From the IMG/VR virus record IMGVR_UViG_3300033571_001224, positions 1-55,106 of that record: 55,106 bases of DNA. One strand, 5' to 3'. A program made the translations under genes and the position numbers. Positions within the stretch are counted from its first letter, which is position 1. Each line of letters opens with the position of its first letter. The notes beneath the pieces are model-generated. The model was given only the letters and a program-made list of their open reading frames with translations. It was not told the DNA's origin and did no database searches. Of this stretch, positions 1 to 6,364 are shown piece after piece. This DNA comes from a virus.

Positions 1-1
1 G

Positions 2-280
2 AAGAAACCAAAGACGATTGATGCTTCCTGCCCCGTTACGTTGATGGGGTGCGAAGGAGAAGTGATCGTAGAGATGACTCCGACCGAGGCAGTTTCGATG
101 CTCGAAAAGGCATGGCAGGAAAACAAGCGACTGCGGCAGGAGAACGCAACCATCACCGCCGAGCGCGATGAGGCGAGGCGGGAAGTCTGCCAATGGGAAC
201 ACCATTGGGACAAGACCTCATCCGAACAGTATTACGCAGACAAGCGAGGCTGGGACTGCTTCAAGGAGGATGGCAAGTGA
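2..280 (+). CDS. Hypothetical coiled-coil protein, possibly cut by the left window edge
   Basis: I do not recognise this gene. The frame is open from base 2, so it may begin outside the window. In-window starts are ATG 41, GTG 62 and ATG 74. The AAGGAGA at 54-60 lies about 13 bases before ATG 74, rather far for a normal ribosome binding site. From ATG 74 the product would be 68 aa. Its N-terminal half is a charged heptad-like helix (LEKAWQENKRLRQEN) typical of a short coiled coil, and the end is rich in aromatic and acidic residues. The stop (278-280) overlaps the GTG start of the phosphoesterase gene, so the two are probably co-translated. The existence of a gene here is fairly likely; the true start is uncertain. 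Confidence 0.5.
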   Translation, partial: KKPKTIDASCPVTLMGCEGEVIVEMTPTEAVSMLEKAWQENKRLRQENATITAERDEARREVCQWEHHWDKTSSEQYYADKRGWDCFKEDGK

Positions 281-936
281 GTAGAGTTTTAGTTATCGGG
301 GATACACACTTCCCCGCAGTACTAGATGGCTACCTTCAGTTTGTAAAGGATGTCAAGAAGGAATACAAGTGTGATACGGTTGTTCATATTGGTGATGTAA
401 TTGATCATCATTGTATTTCTTTTCATGCTAAGCATCCTGATCATCCCGGTGCCGTTGCTGAATATAAGCAAGCCGTGGAGCAGATCAAGGAATGGAAGTC
501 TGCATTCAAGACCATGACTATCACCGTGGGTAACCACGATGAGCGTGTGCGTAGGATTGCTGGCGATGCTGGCATCCCTGACTTCTACCTTAAGAACTAC
601 GAGGAGATATACAATACGCCTACTTGGAACTGGGTTAAGAGTTGTGTGTATGATAATGTGTTCTACTATCATGGGATGGGTGGGACTGGTATGTTCCCTG
701 CATTCAACACTGCTAAGGCCATGGGTATCTCCGTGGTTGCAGGTCACCATCACTCTTGCGCTGGTATCAACTGGCAGGTTTCCCCTCTCAGTGCACTCTT
801 CGGAATGAATGTGGGCTGTGGTGTAGACCGCAAGAGTCTTGCCATGAAGTACGGTGAAGATCATATTCGCAAGCCAGTGATTAGTTGCGGTGTTGTTGTA
901 GATGGTGCACCTTATTTAGAACTAATGAAGTTATGA
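277..936 (+). CDS. Calcineurin-like metallophosphoesterase
   Basis: This 219-aa protein carries the full set of metallophosphoesterase motifs: GDTH (residues 8-11), GDVID, GNHDE, a downstream histidine in YYHGMG and GHHH near the C-terminus. These residues bind two metal ions in the family. Substrates in phages are usually unknown and could be nucleotides, nucleic acid ends or protein phosphates. I chose GTG 277 because AAGGAGG at 263-269 sits 7 bases upstream and the GTGA overlaps the previous stop; the upstream open frame to 193 has no such signal. The gene ends in ATGA, overlapping the start of the citrate-synthase-like gene. The fold assignment is secure, the substrate is not. Confidence 0.85.
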   Translation: MSRVLVIGDTHFPAVLDGYLQFVKDVKKEYKCDTVVHIGDVIDHHCISFHAKHPDHPGAVAEYKQAVEQIKEWKSAFKTMTITVGNHDERVRRIAGDAGIPDFYLKNYEEIYNTPTWNWVKSCVYDNVFYYHGMGGTGMFPAFNTAKAMGISVVAGHHHSCAGINWQVSPLSALFGMNVGCGVDRKSLAMKYGEDHIRKPVISCGVVVDGAPYLELMKL

Positions 937-1508
937 AGATTGAATTAGATATTCCGTACCTGAATAAAGTAGACTACAGATTACTTGATCTCCTGATTGC
1001 GGCGCATGCTAAGACTGCCATTGACAATGCTAATGCTAGCAGTGCTGCCTGTGTCAATGCAGGTACTGTGACTGGCAAGCTAACCAATGGACTTGCTTCG
1101 GCTATCCTCTGTCTTGGAGGACATCATGCCCCTATTATGGAAGCACGAATAATCTATCGTCAATGGACTAAGGAACAAATTAAGGAAGCATTGCTGTGGA
1201 ATAAACTTATTCCCGGTTTTGGTAATGCTTTCTATAAAGATTCAATTGATCCGGCATGGCAAGATGTGGATGATTTTTTAGCTACTGTTTATCCTCAGGA
1301 GTATGCGAGAATTAGAGAACTGAGGGACTGGATGCGTGGAGAAAATGTCAATCTTTTTCCCAACGCTGCCTTGTATAGTGCCGTGTCCTGTGATATAATG
1401 GAGTGCGTGTGGGGAGCAGAAATTTCTCTGCTTATCCTTGCACGGTTGCCCATGTGGACTACGCTCTGGCTGACAAACAATGATAGCTCTCGTTTAATTA
1501 ACTGCTAA
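933..1508 (+). CDS. Citrate synthase-like protein with altered active site
   Basis: This 191-aa protein resembles the C-terminal half of citrate synthase. Recognisable blocks are the first histidine region (GGHHAPIMEA, residues 62-71, like GPxHGGANEA), the loop IPGFGNAFYKDSIDP (93-107, like GFGHRVYKxxDPR), FPNAALYS (142-149, like PNVDFYS) and the ARLPMWTTLW tail (170-179, like GRLPGWIAHW). Of the three catalytic residues in the family, the first His appears kept (H64 or H65), the second His is Asn (N98) and the Asp is Ala (A145 or A146). The protein is less than half the usual 400-plus residues. Real citrate synthesis therefore looks unlikely; CoA or dicarboxylate binding, or inhibition of a host enzyme by mixed dimers, is speculation. 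Start ATG 933 overlaps the phosphoesterase stop (ATGA). Confidence 0.65.
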   Translation: MKIELDIPYLNKVDYRLLDLLIAAHAKTAIDNANASSAACVNAGTVTGKLTNGLASAILCLGGHHAPIMEARIIYRQWTKEQIKEALLWNKLIPGFGNAFYKDSIDPAWQDVDDFLATVYPQEYARIRELRDWMRGENVNLFPNAALYSAVSCDIMECVWGAEISLLILARLPMWTTLWLTNNDSSRLINC

Positions 1509-1526
1509 AGTGGCAGTTCCCAATAA

Positions 1527-1541
1527 ATGTAGCTATAGATA
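1527..1541 (+). promoter_or_regulatory. Repeated 15-base motif upstream of the SSB cluster
   Basis: ATGTAGCTATAGATA occurs here, in the only gap between the citrate-synthase-like gene and the next gene, and again exactly at 10291-10305. A shorter form, GCTATAGATA, recurs at 51377-51386. A TATAAT hexamer follows at 1547-1552, but I see no good -35 box 17 bases before it. The copies lie ahead of transcription-unit-like gene groups, so a phage promoter or regulator site is a fair guess. Confidence 0.45.
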
Positions 1542-1573
1542 GATTCTATAATATCAAGAAAGGAGGAATTTAA

Positions 1574-1765
1574 ATGACAACTGAGACTGTTACAGAAACG
1601 ACTAAGGACCAGAATGTTCCTGCTATCCGATCAGATAGTGTGGTCGCTTACCTCAGCAACCTGTCCGCTGCACTGACCAACATTGCTGCTGACATTAATA
1701 CACAGGTTGCAAACATTACGACTGGTATGACTGCGGCTGAGAACACTACAAAGGAGAATGCCTAA
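1574..1765 (+). CDS. Hypothetical 63-aa protein
   Basis: I do not recognise this small Thr- and Ala-rich protein. It has no cysteines, no membrane segment and a hydrophilic start (MTTETVTETTKDQN). The middle (VVAYLSNLSAALTNIAADI) could form an amphipathic helix. The start is well supported by AAAGGAGG about 8 bases upstream. It is the first gene after the repeated motif at 1527-1541, and its stop overlaps the SSB start as TAATG, so it is likely coupled to SSB. Function cannot be assigned. Confidence 0.7.
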   Translation: MTTETVTETTKDQNVPAIRSDSVVAYLSNLSAALTNIAADINTQVANITTGMTAAENTTKENA

Positions 1766-2301
1766 TGGCAACTACTAATACGAAGCTTAAGAAGCTCCCG
1801 GATTTTGTTACTGGTGTTATGGAAGTTAAGTGGAGCAACCTGATGAAGCCCGACAATGCGTTCGGTGAAGCATCAGCAAACCATAACATCACCGTTGTTC
1901 TTGACTCTACCCTTGAGAAGCAGCTTGCTGATCTTCTCAAGAAGTCGGGTGCTAAGAAGATCAACGGCATCTATGAGAAGGATGGTCTCAAGACCTTCAA
2001 GGCTAAGAGCCGTGTGCATATCGAAGCAGGGAAGTTTCCTTGTGTTGATAGCAATGCCGAAGCAACCGATGCTGTGGCATTCGGTGGTGACAAGGTGCGT
2101 CTGCGTCTTGCCCCTGCTGTGGTGGCTCGTGATAATTCTCTCAGTCTGTACCTCAATGGTATCCAGATTGTAGAGAAGAATACCAGCAGCACTGGTAGTG
2201 GCTTTGATACTGTGAAGGGTGGTTTTGTCGGAACCACTAGCGCTGTTGCATCTTCTGCTACTCAGGTTACTGAGACAGAGGATGAGGACCTTCCCTTCTA
2301 A
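1765..2301 (+). CDS. Single-stranded DNA-binding protein, T7 gp2.5-like
   Basis: This 178-aa protein fits the gp2.5 type of phage SSB. It has a basic, mixed beta region in the first 140 residues and a low-complexity Ser/Thr linker. The C-terminus is strongly acidic and ends in phenylalanine (TETEDEDLPF). In T7 this acidic tail binds the polymerase and helicase and competes with DNA for the binding cleft. The protein would coat template strands and coordinate the replisome encoded at 4.6-8.1 kb. Start and stop both overlap neighbours as TAATG, giving a coupled run from 1574 to 2681. Assignment rests on the tail, size and neighbourhood, not on an alignment. Confidence 0.75.
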   Translation: MATTNTKLKKLPDFVTGVMEVKWSNLMKPDNAFGEASANHNITVVLDSTLEKQLADLLKKSGAKKINGIYEKDGLKTFKAKSRVHIEAGKFPCVDSNAEATDAVAFGGDKVRLRLAPAVVARDNSLSLYLNGIQIVEKNTSSTGSGFDTVKGGFVGTTSAVASSATQVTETEDEDLPF

Positions 2302-2681
2302 TGGCTGAGTGGCGGTTTGACATTAACCCTGTCGCCGCCTCCAGACCCAGAGTAGGTAAGTGGGGTGCTTACTATACAGGTACCTATAAAACTTTCCGTG
2401 AAGAGGCAACCGCTAAAGTGTGGAAGATTCTGGGAACAGATCTCCTACCTCTTAGCGGCCCTCTCATGGTAAGTATTGAACTGTATGTTAAGAGACCCAA
2501 GACTACCGAAAGGGAATGGCCTAAAGCAGACATCGACAACTATGCTAAGGCCGTGCTTGATACCATGAATCAAAAAGTATGGGAAGATGATTCGCAGATC
2601 ATCTCTCTATATGTTACCAAGCAATGGGCAGCGAAAGGTGAAGACGGATACTTTATCTTATCCGTTAATACTAAAATCTAA
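2301..2681 (+). CDS. rusA: RusA-like Holliday junction resolvase
   Basis: This 126-aa protein has the RusA signature. The catalytic aspartate cluster is in KADIDNYAKAVLDTMN (residues 75-90, with D77, D79 and D87), followed by VWEDDSQI (93-100) and a lysine a few residues later in the K-x-x-A region. Length is typical of the roughly 120-aa family. RusA enzymes are dimers that cut four-way DNA junctions symmetrically. Here it probably replaces the endonuclease that T7 uses to resolve branched DNA before packaging. The start overlaps the SSB stop as TAATG. A structured gap with a hairpin at 2688-2705 follows. Confidence 0.85.
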   Translation: MAEWRFDINPVAASRPRVGKWGAYYTGTYKTFREEATAKVWKILGTDLLPLSGPLMVSIELYVKRPKTTEREWPKADIDNYAKAVLDTMNQKVWEDDSQIISLYVTKQWAAKGEDGYFILSVNTKI

Positions 2682-2687
2682 AGGGAT

Positions 2688-2705
2688 GGAGGATTAACTT
2701 CCTCC
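2688..2705 (+). other. Short hairpin between rusA and thyX
   Basis: GGAGGA and TCCTCC pair around the loop TTAACT, with weaker extension outward into GGGAT and CTTCC. There is no T run, so this is not a clear terminator. Because it contains GGAGG, it could also hide a ribosome-binding sequence or act as an RNA processing site. Confidence 0.45.
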
Positions 2706-2726
2706 CTTCCTATTCAAAGGAGAGTT

Positions 2727-3383
2727 ATGTACGAAGTGATCTCTGTTGGTTTGGTGAATCATATGGGCGATGATGACACTGTTGTTAATGCAGCCCGTGT
2801 GTCGTTTGCCAAGGAAGCAAGTCAGTATACCAAAGATCAGAATAATAAACTGATACGGTACCTTGCTACCCATAATCACTGGAGTCCTTTTGCACATTGC
2901 ACTCTCCAGTTCCATGTCAAAGCTCCTATCTTTGTTGCTAGGCAACTTGCCAAGCATCAGGTGGGCTTTGCATGGAACGAAGTAAGTAGAAGGTATGTGG
3001 ATAATGACCCAACCTTCTGGAATCCCTCTGCCCATTGGCGAGGCCGTGCTGAGAATAAGAAGCAAGGCTCTTCCCATGACTTGATAATGGATAACATTGA
3101 GGCTCAAGAGGTCTATGAAGAATCCATGCGCTACACTTGGCAGTCCTATTCCATGCTGCTTGCCCAAGGTGTCTGCCCTGAGCAAGCCCGTGCTGTGCTG
3201 CCTCAGTCTATGATGACCGAGTGGTACTGGACTGGTTCCCTATATGGGTTCAGCCGAGTGTGTAAGCTTAGGCTTGACCCTCACTCTCAACTTGAGTGTA
3301 GTCAGGTGGCTACTCTTATTGAGGAAGAGTGTGCTAAGTTATTCCCTATGTCTTGGAAGGCTTTGAATGGAACGCTGGATTGA
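2727..3383 (+). CDS. thyX: Flavin-dependent thymidylate synthase ThyX
   Basis: This 218-aa protein makes dTMP from dUMP using methylene-tetrahydrofolate, FAD and NADPH. ThyX features visible are the HWSPFAHC region (residues 52-59), the FAD/dUMP signature region around residues 72-90 and a C-terminal arginine-rich segment (GFSRVCKLRLDP). The signature deviates from the canonical RHR-x(n)-S form: RHR reads KHQ (76-78), while WNEVSRRY (83-90) is kept. I recall such variants in other phage ThyX proteins. AAAGGAG lies about 6 bases before the ATG. The gene overlaps the deaminase gene by 17 bases, which fits a dCMP to dUMP to dTMP route. Confidence 0.9.
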   Translation: MYEVISVGLVNHMGDDDTVVNAARVSFAKEASQYTKDQNNKLIRYLATHNHWSPFAHCTLQFHVKAPIFVARQLAKHQVGFAWNEVSRRYVDNDPTFWNPSAHWRGRAENKKQGSSHDLIMDNIEAQEVYEESMRYTWQSYSMLLAQGVCPEQARAVLPQSMMTEWYWTGSLYGFSRVCKLRLDPHSQLECSQVATLIEEECAKLFPMSWKALNGTLD

Positions 3384-3765
3384 CATTGCTAGACATGTGG
3401 CTTCCACTATTAACCGTGAGAAGCAGCATGTAAGTTTGATTGTCAGGAAGAATCAACTGATTGCCGTGGGTACCAATCATTGGAAGACCCACCCTAAGAC
3501 GGTAGAGATGGGGTATATGTATCCTTATATGCATTCGGAACTGGATGCCTTTAGGAAGATCAAGACTCCAATGGATAAGCTTGTGCTTTTAAACTACCGC
3601 TTTAGTAAGACCGGGAAGTTAGGAATGGCTAGGCCGTGTAAGTTCTGCATGCCTTGGTGTTCCCAAATCTTTGATAGAATTATTTTCTCTAACGAAGAAG
3701 GAATCTTTGATGAGCACTGCTCAAGAGATAGAATTATTAACACAGGAAAGAGATCAAGCTCGTAA
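3367..3765 (+). CDS. Zinc-dependent nucleotide deaminase, probably dCMP deaminase-like
   Basis: This 132-aa protein has the cytidine deaminase superfamily site: HSE (H56, E58) and PCKFC (P90, C91, C94), which hold the zinc and the catalytic glutamate. It is short compared with T4-type dCMP deaminase and I cannot see that enzyme's extra regulatory zinc site. Substrate is inferred from context: the gene overlaps thyX, and dCMP deamination gives dUMP for ThyX. Nucleoside or RNA base deamination cannot be excluded. The C-terminal part overlaps the start of the next small gene at 3710. Confidence 0.8.
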   Translation: MERWIDIARHVASTINREKQHVSLIVRKNQLIAVGTNHWKTHPKTVEMGYMYPYMHSELDAFRKIKTPMDKLVLLNYRFSKTGKLGMARPCKFCMPWCSQIFDRIIFSNEEGIFDEHCSRDRIINTGKRSSS

Positions 3766-3868
3766 AGAATTGATTGCATATGATGCCATCCATGGTAAGA
3801 TATCAGTTGCTGCTGCAGCCAAGGCCAGAGGATGGGGTTATCTAATAAAGGAGAATACAATTGTCTAA
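3710..3868 (+). CDS. Hypothetical 52-aa protein
   Basis: I do not recognise this protein. It begins with a predicted amphipathic helix (AQEIELLTQERDQARKELIAYD) and ends with an alanine-rich basic segment (AAAAKARGWGYLIKE). I chose ATG 3710, preceded by GAAGGAA, rather than ATG 3671, which would overlap the deaminase gene further. Its stop overlaps the next gene's TTG start. It belongs to a run of three small genes closing this operon before the terminator at 4270. Confidence 0.55.
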   Translation: MSTAQEIELLTQERDQARKELIAYDAIHGKISVAAAAKARGWGYLIKENTIV

Positions 3869-4088
3869 GAAGAAGCCATGGTTAAAGGCCCGTAAGAGAG
3901 ATGGTACTCAGGCTGGCAAGGGTGACATGATGCGCCCTGTGGATAAAGATAAGTTTGATGCTGGCTATGAAGCAATCTTTGGTAAGAAGGACCCGCCCTA
4001 TATGCAGAGATCCCTTGAATGGTTACATGAACAGTATGGGGAGACTCTTAAGAAGCTAGCTGAGGATGAGAAGAATGACCTTAAGTGA
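3861..4088 (+). CDS. Hypothetical basic 75-aa protein with TTG start
   Basis: I do not recognise this protein. It is very basic at the N-terminus (KKKPWLKARKRDG) with an acidic C-terminal helix (LKKLAEDEKNDLK). No cysteines or membrane segment are present. TTG 3861 is the start, supported by AAAGGAG at 3847-3853 seven bases upstream. It overlaps the preceding stop by 8 bases and the following gene by 14. The basic end could bind nucleic acid, but nothing specific shows this. Confidence 0.65.
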   Translation: MSKKKPWLKARKRDGTQAGKGDMMRPVDKDKFDAGYEAIFGKKDPPYMQRSLEWLHEQYGETLKKLAEDEKNDLK

Positions 4089-4257
4089 ACTAGAAGAGAA
4101 GATCTATGACCTCGCTGCCATCAGTTATAAGATTGGTAGAGTAGAAACCGATGGATCTACCTCCCAGAAAAAGTATGAAAAACTGGTGGCTGAGCGAGAT
4201 GACCTTATGAATCAGGTGACTATGGCTGTCAAGATGGCAGATAACCGCGGTCCCTAA
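4075..4257 (+). CDS. Hypothetical 60-aa coiled-coil protein
   Basis: I do not recognise this protein. It looks mostly helical, with heptad-like spacing (LSELEEKIYDLAAISYKIG and later VAERDDLMNQVTMAVK). An ATG at 4066 would add three residues, but GAGG at 4062-4065 places ATG 4075 at a better distance. It overlaps the preceding gene by 14 bases. A terminator follows within 15 bases, so this is the last gene of the first operon. Confidence 0.6.
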   Translation: MTLSELEEKIYDLAAISYKIGRVETDGSTSQKKYEKLVAERDDLMNQVTMAVKMADNRGP

Positions 4258-4269
4258 GGCATACACTAG

Positions 4270-4292
4270 ATGCCATTATGGCATACCTTTTT
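4270..4292 (+). terminator. Rho-independent terminator after the thyX operon
   Basis: ATGCC (4270-4274) pairs with GGCAT (4280-4284) around ATTAT, followed by ACCTTTTT. GGCATAC just upstream could extend or compete with the stem. It lies between the last small gene (4257) and the next gene (4343), with 85 bases in between. The stem is short but the T run and position fit. Confidence 0.6.
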
Positions 4293-4342
4293 ACCCATCT
4301 AACACCTAACACCCTAACAATTACCCAACAAAAGGATTAAGT

Positions 4343-4633
4343 ATGGAACCATGTGACTTTGATTTTTGTACTGACGATAAGCGCTCTATTATTGGTGAGT
4401 GGACTGAGTTACACTTCCCTATTGGCACCATGCCAATCTATGAGGGGGATAACTTTGAAGACTCTCATGATCGGTGTTATATGAATATTCAGTTTGACAA
4501 CGGCTCTCCTTGGTTTCAGATCATGAAGACTGTGCATCCGAATGGTATTCGATCTGTTCAGGATGAGTGCGTACTGCGCTTTAGAATGCCAGTTCAACTG
4601 TTAGAGCGTATTGCTAGAATCGGAAGGAGCTAA
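4343..4633 (+). CDS. Hypothetical 96-aa protein
   Basis: I do not recognise this protein. It is acidic at the N-terminus (MEPCDFDFCTDDKR) with four cysteines, and ends in a basic helix (LLERIARIGRS). The middle is beta-like. The start follows AAAGGATTAAGT. It opens the replication operon after the terminator at 4270, immediately before the primase-helicase gene, so it may be a replication accessory protein by position only. Confidence 0.65.
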   Translation: MEPCDFDFCTDDKRSIIGEWTELHFPIGTMPIYEGDNFEDSHDRCYMNIQFDNGSPWFQIMKTVHPNGIRSVQDECVLRFRMPVQLLERIARIGRS

Positions 4634-4639
4634 TATGGA

Positions 4640-6361
4640 ATGAGTACATTCTTAAATAAAAAGGAATGCCCCAAATGTTCTGCGAATGGTGAAGATCGTA
4701 GTGGGGATAACTTGGCAGTCTATGACGATCATGTCTACTGCTTCAAGTGTGGATATCACAAAAATAATAAAGGAGTCACTATGCAGGAAGAGAAGATTGA
4801 AGAACCTAAAGACTTTAAAGTTAGCGTTGGTTCTTACATTGATCTTGGAGATCGTGGTATTACGGAGAAGACTTGCCGTCTTTACGGATATCAGGTAGCC
4901 AAGATCAATGGTAAGGAAGTACAGATCGCAAACTATTATCATGGTGGTGAACTGATTGGTCAGCATCTACGGGGTCCTAACAAGCAGTTCGCTTGGAAGG
5001 GTACTGCCAAGGGTGCTGAGCTGTTTGGTCAGAACCTCTGGAAGTCTGCAGGTGGTAAGCGTCTTATCATTACTGAAGGTGAGATTGATTGTATGACAGT
5101 CAATCAAGTCTTAGGTGGTACATGGCCTGTGGTATCCATTCCTAATGGTGCCCAGTCTGCTACCAAGGCTATCAAGGATAATCTAGAATTTGTTAATTCT
5201 TACAGCGAAGTAGTCCTATGCTTTGACATGGATGAACCGGGCCAAAAGGCTGCTCTTGAGGTAGCGGAACTGCTTCCTCCGGGTAAGTGCAAGATTGCCA
5301 AGATGCCATACAAGGATGCCAACGAGTGTCTACAGAATGCACAGTCCAAGCAATTGGCTTCGTCTATCTGGGAAGCACAGGCATACTCACCTGACGAGAT
5401 CCTGCATATCTCCAAGGTAGTGGATACCATTGATACCATGGCAGAGACACGGGTATATCCCTTTCCCTATGACGGTCTATCAGAGTTCCTGATCGGCCAG
5501 CGTAGCGGAGAGATTACCCTCTGGTGCTCTGGTACTGGTTCAGGTAAGTCCACTATCCTGCGTGAGATGATGCACCATCACCTTGAAGATGGTCGGAGTG
5601 TTGGTTGTATCATGCTTGAGGAATCTCCACAGGAAACTCTTGATGATATGATTAGCCTTATTCTTAACAAGCCAGTGCGGGCTATCCGTGCTAGTCGAAT
5701 GATGAATGACCTCCGTGTCAAGATGGGTAAGAAGCCTATCAACATGTCTATCGTTGATGATCTAACTGACGAAGAGTACAATGGTGCCAGAGACAAGCTG
5801 TGCCAGACTAACTTCTATGTCTACGATCACTTGGGTAACAACGCTATGCAGAACCTCCTTGCTCGCATGGAGTTCATGGCAGTGTCTCTCAAGGTGGATG
5901 TTATCGTGCTTGACCATATCACCGCTGCTGCGGCTGGTCTGATGGGCATGGAGAACAAAGACATTGAGGGTGGTGGTTCAGAGCGTATCATCATTGATAC
6001 TCTTATGAAAGAATTACGGAGTCTTGCAGTGAGAACTGGTGTGCACATTGACATCATCTCTCAGCTCAAGAAGACTGAGAAGGCATACGAAGAGGGAGAT
6101 AGAATTACCCTTCAGGACCTTAGAGGATCAGGTGCACTAGCATCTGTACCCAATACGGTAATTGCCTTGGAACGAGATCGACAGAACACAGACGAGAAGA
6201 TTGCTAACACAACCATCGTCCGTGTGCTTAAGAATCGTCTGACAGGTAGAGCAGGTATTGCCTCTACTTTATTCTACGATCACAATTCAGGCAGACTGAA
6301 GGAGATCGGGTTTGCGGTAGGTGAGGATGGGCAACTGATATTCCAACCAGAGGAGAATTAA
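4640..6361 (+). CDS. DNA primase-helicase, T7 gp4-like
   Basis: This 573-aa protein combines primer synthesis and hexameric 5'-3' helicase activity. It has an N-terminal zinc finger (C10, C13, C34, C37) and a TOPRIM primase core (ITEGEID, with E146, and FDMDEPG). The RecA-like helicase has Walker A GTGSGKS (298-304), a Walker B strand ending VDVIVLDH and the conserved QLKK and LRGSGAL regions. Length matches T7 gp4 (566 aa). GGAAGGAG lies 10 bases before ATG 4640. A second, strong start at 4781 would give a form without the zinc finger, as in T7 gp4B. It works with the SSB and the polymerase encoded just downstream. Confidence 0.95.
   Translation: MSTFLNKKECPKCSANGEDRSGDNLAVYDDHVYCFKCGYHKNNKGVTMQEEKIEEPKDFKVSVGSYIDLGDRGITEKTCRLYGYQVAKINGKEVQIANYYHGGELIGQHLRGPNKQFAWKGTAKGAELFGQNLWKSAGGKRLIITEGEIDCMTVNQVLGGTWPVVSIPNGAQSATKAIKDNLEFVNSYSEVVLCFDMDEPGQKAALEVAELLPPGKCKIAKMPYKDANECLQNAQSKQLASSIWEAQAYSPDEILHISKVVDTIDTMAETRVYPFPYDGLSEFLIGQRSGEITLWCSGTGSGKSTILREMMHHHLEDGRSVGCIMLEESPQETLDDMISLILNKPVRAIRASRMMNDLRVKMGKKPINMSIVDDLTDEEYNGARDKLCQTNFYVYDHLGNNAMQNLLARMEFMAVSLKVDVIVLDHITAAAAGLMGMENKDIEGGGSERIIIDTLMKELRSLAVRTGVHIDIISQLKKTEKAYEEGDRITLQDLRGSGALASVPNTVIALERDRQNTDEKIANTTIVRVLKNRLTGRAGIASTLFYDHNSGRLKEIGFAVGEDGQLIFQPEEN
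4769..4783 (+). promoter_or_regulatory. Internal ribosome binding site for a short helicase form
   Basis: AAAGGAG (4769-4775) lies 5 bases before ATG 4781, in frame with the primase-helicase at Met48, just after the zinc finger. Initiation here would give a 526-aa protein lacking the finger. T7 makes gp4B in the same way from Met64, so the arrangement is probably functional. Confidence 0.75.
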
Positions 6362-6364
6362 ATT

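Noticed and set aside
322-864. 180-aa open frame on the minus strand
   Set aside because: It lies fully opposite the phosphoesterase gene, has no ribosome binding site and reads as low-quality protein; every supported gene here is on the plus strand.
1574-1765. TATAAT at 1547-1552 as a standard host promoter
   Set aside because: No acceptable -35 hexamer lies 16-18 bases upstream, so I list the repeated motif but not a sigma-70 promoter.
2682-2726. Rho-independent terminator before thyX
   Set aside because: The hairpin at 2688-2705 is not followed by a T run, so it was kept only as a structural element.
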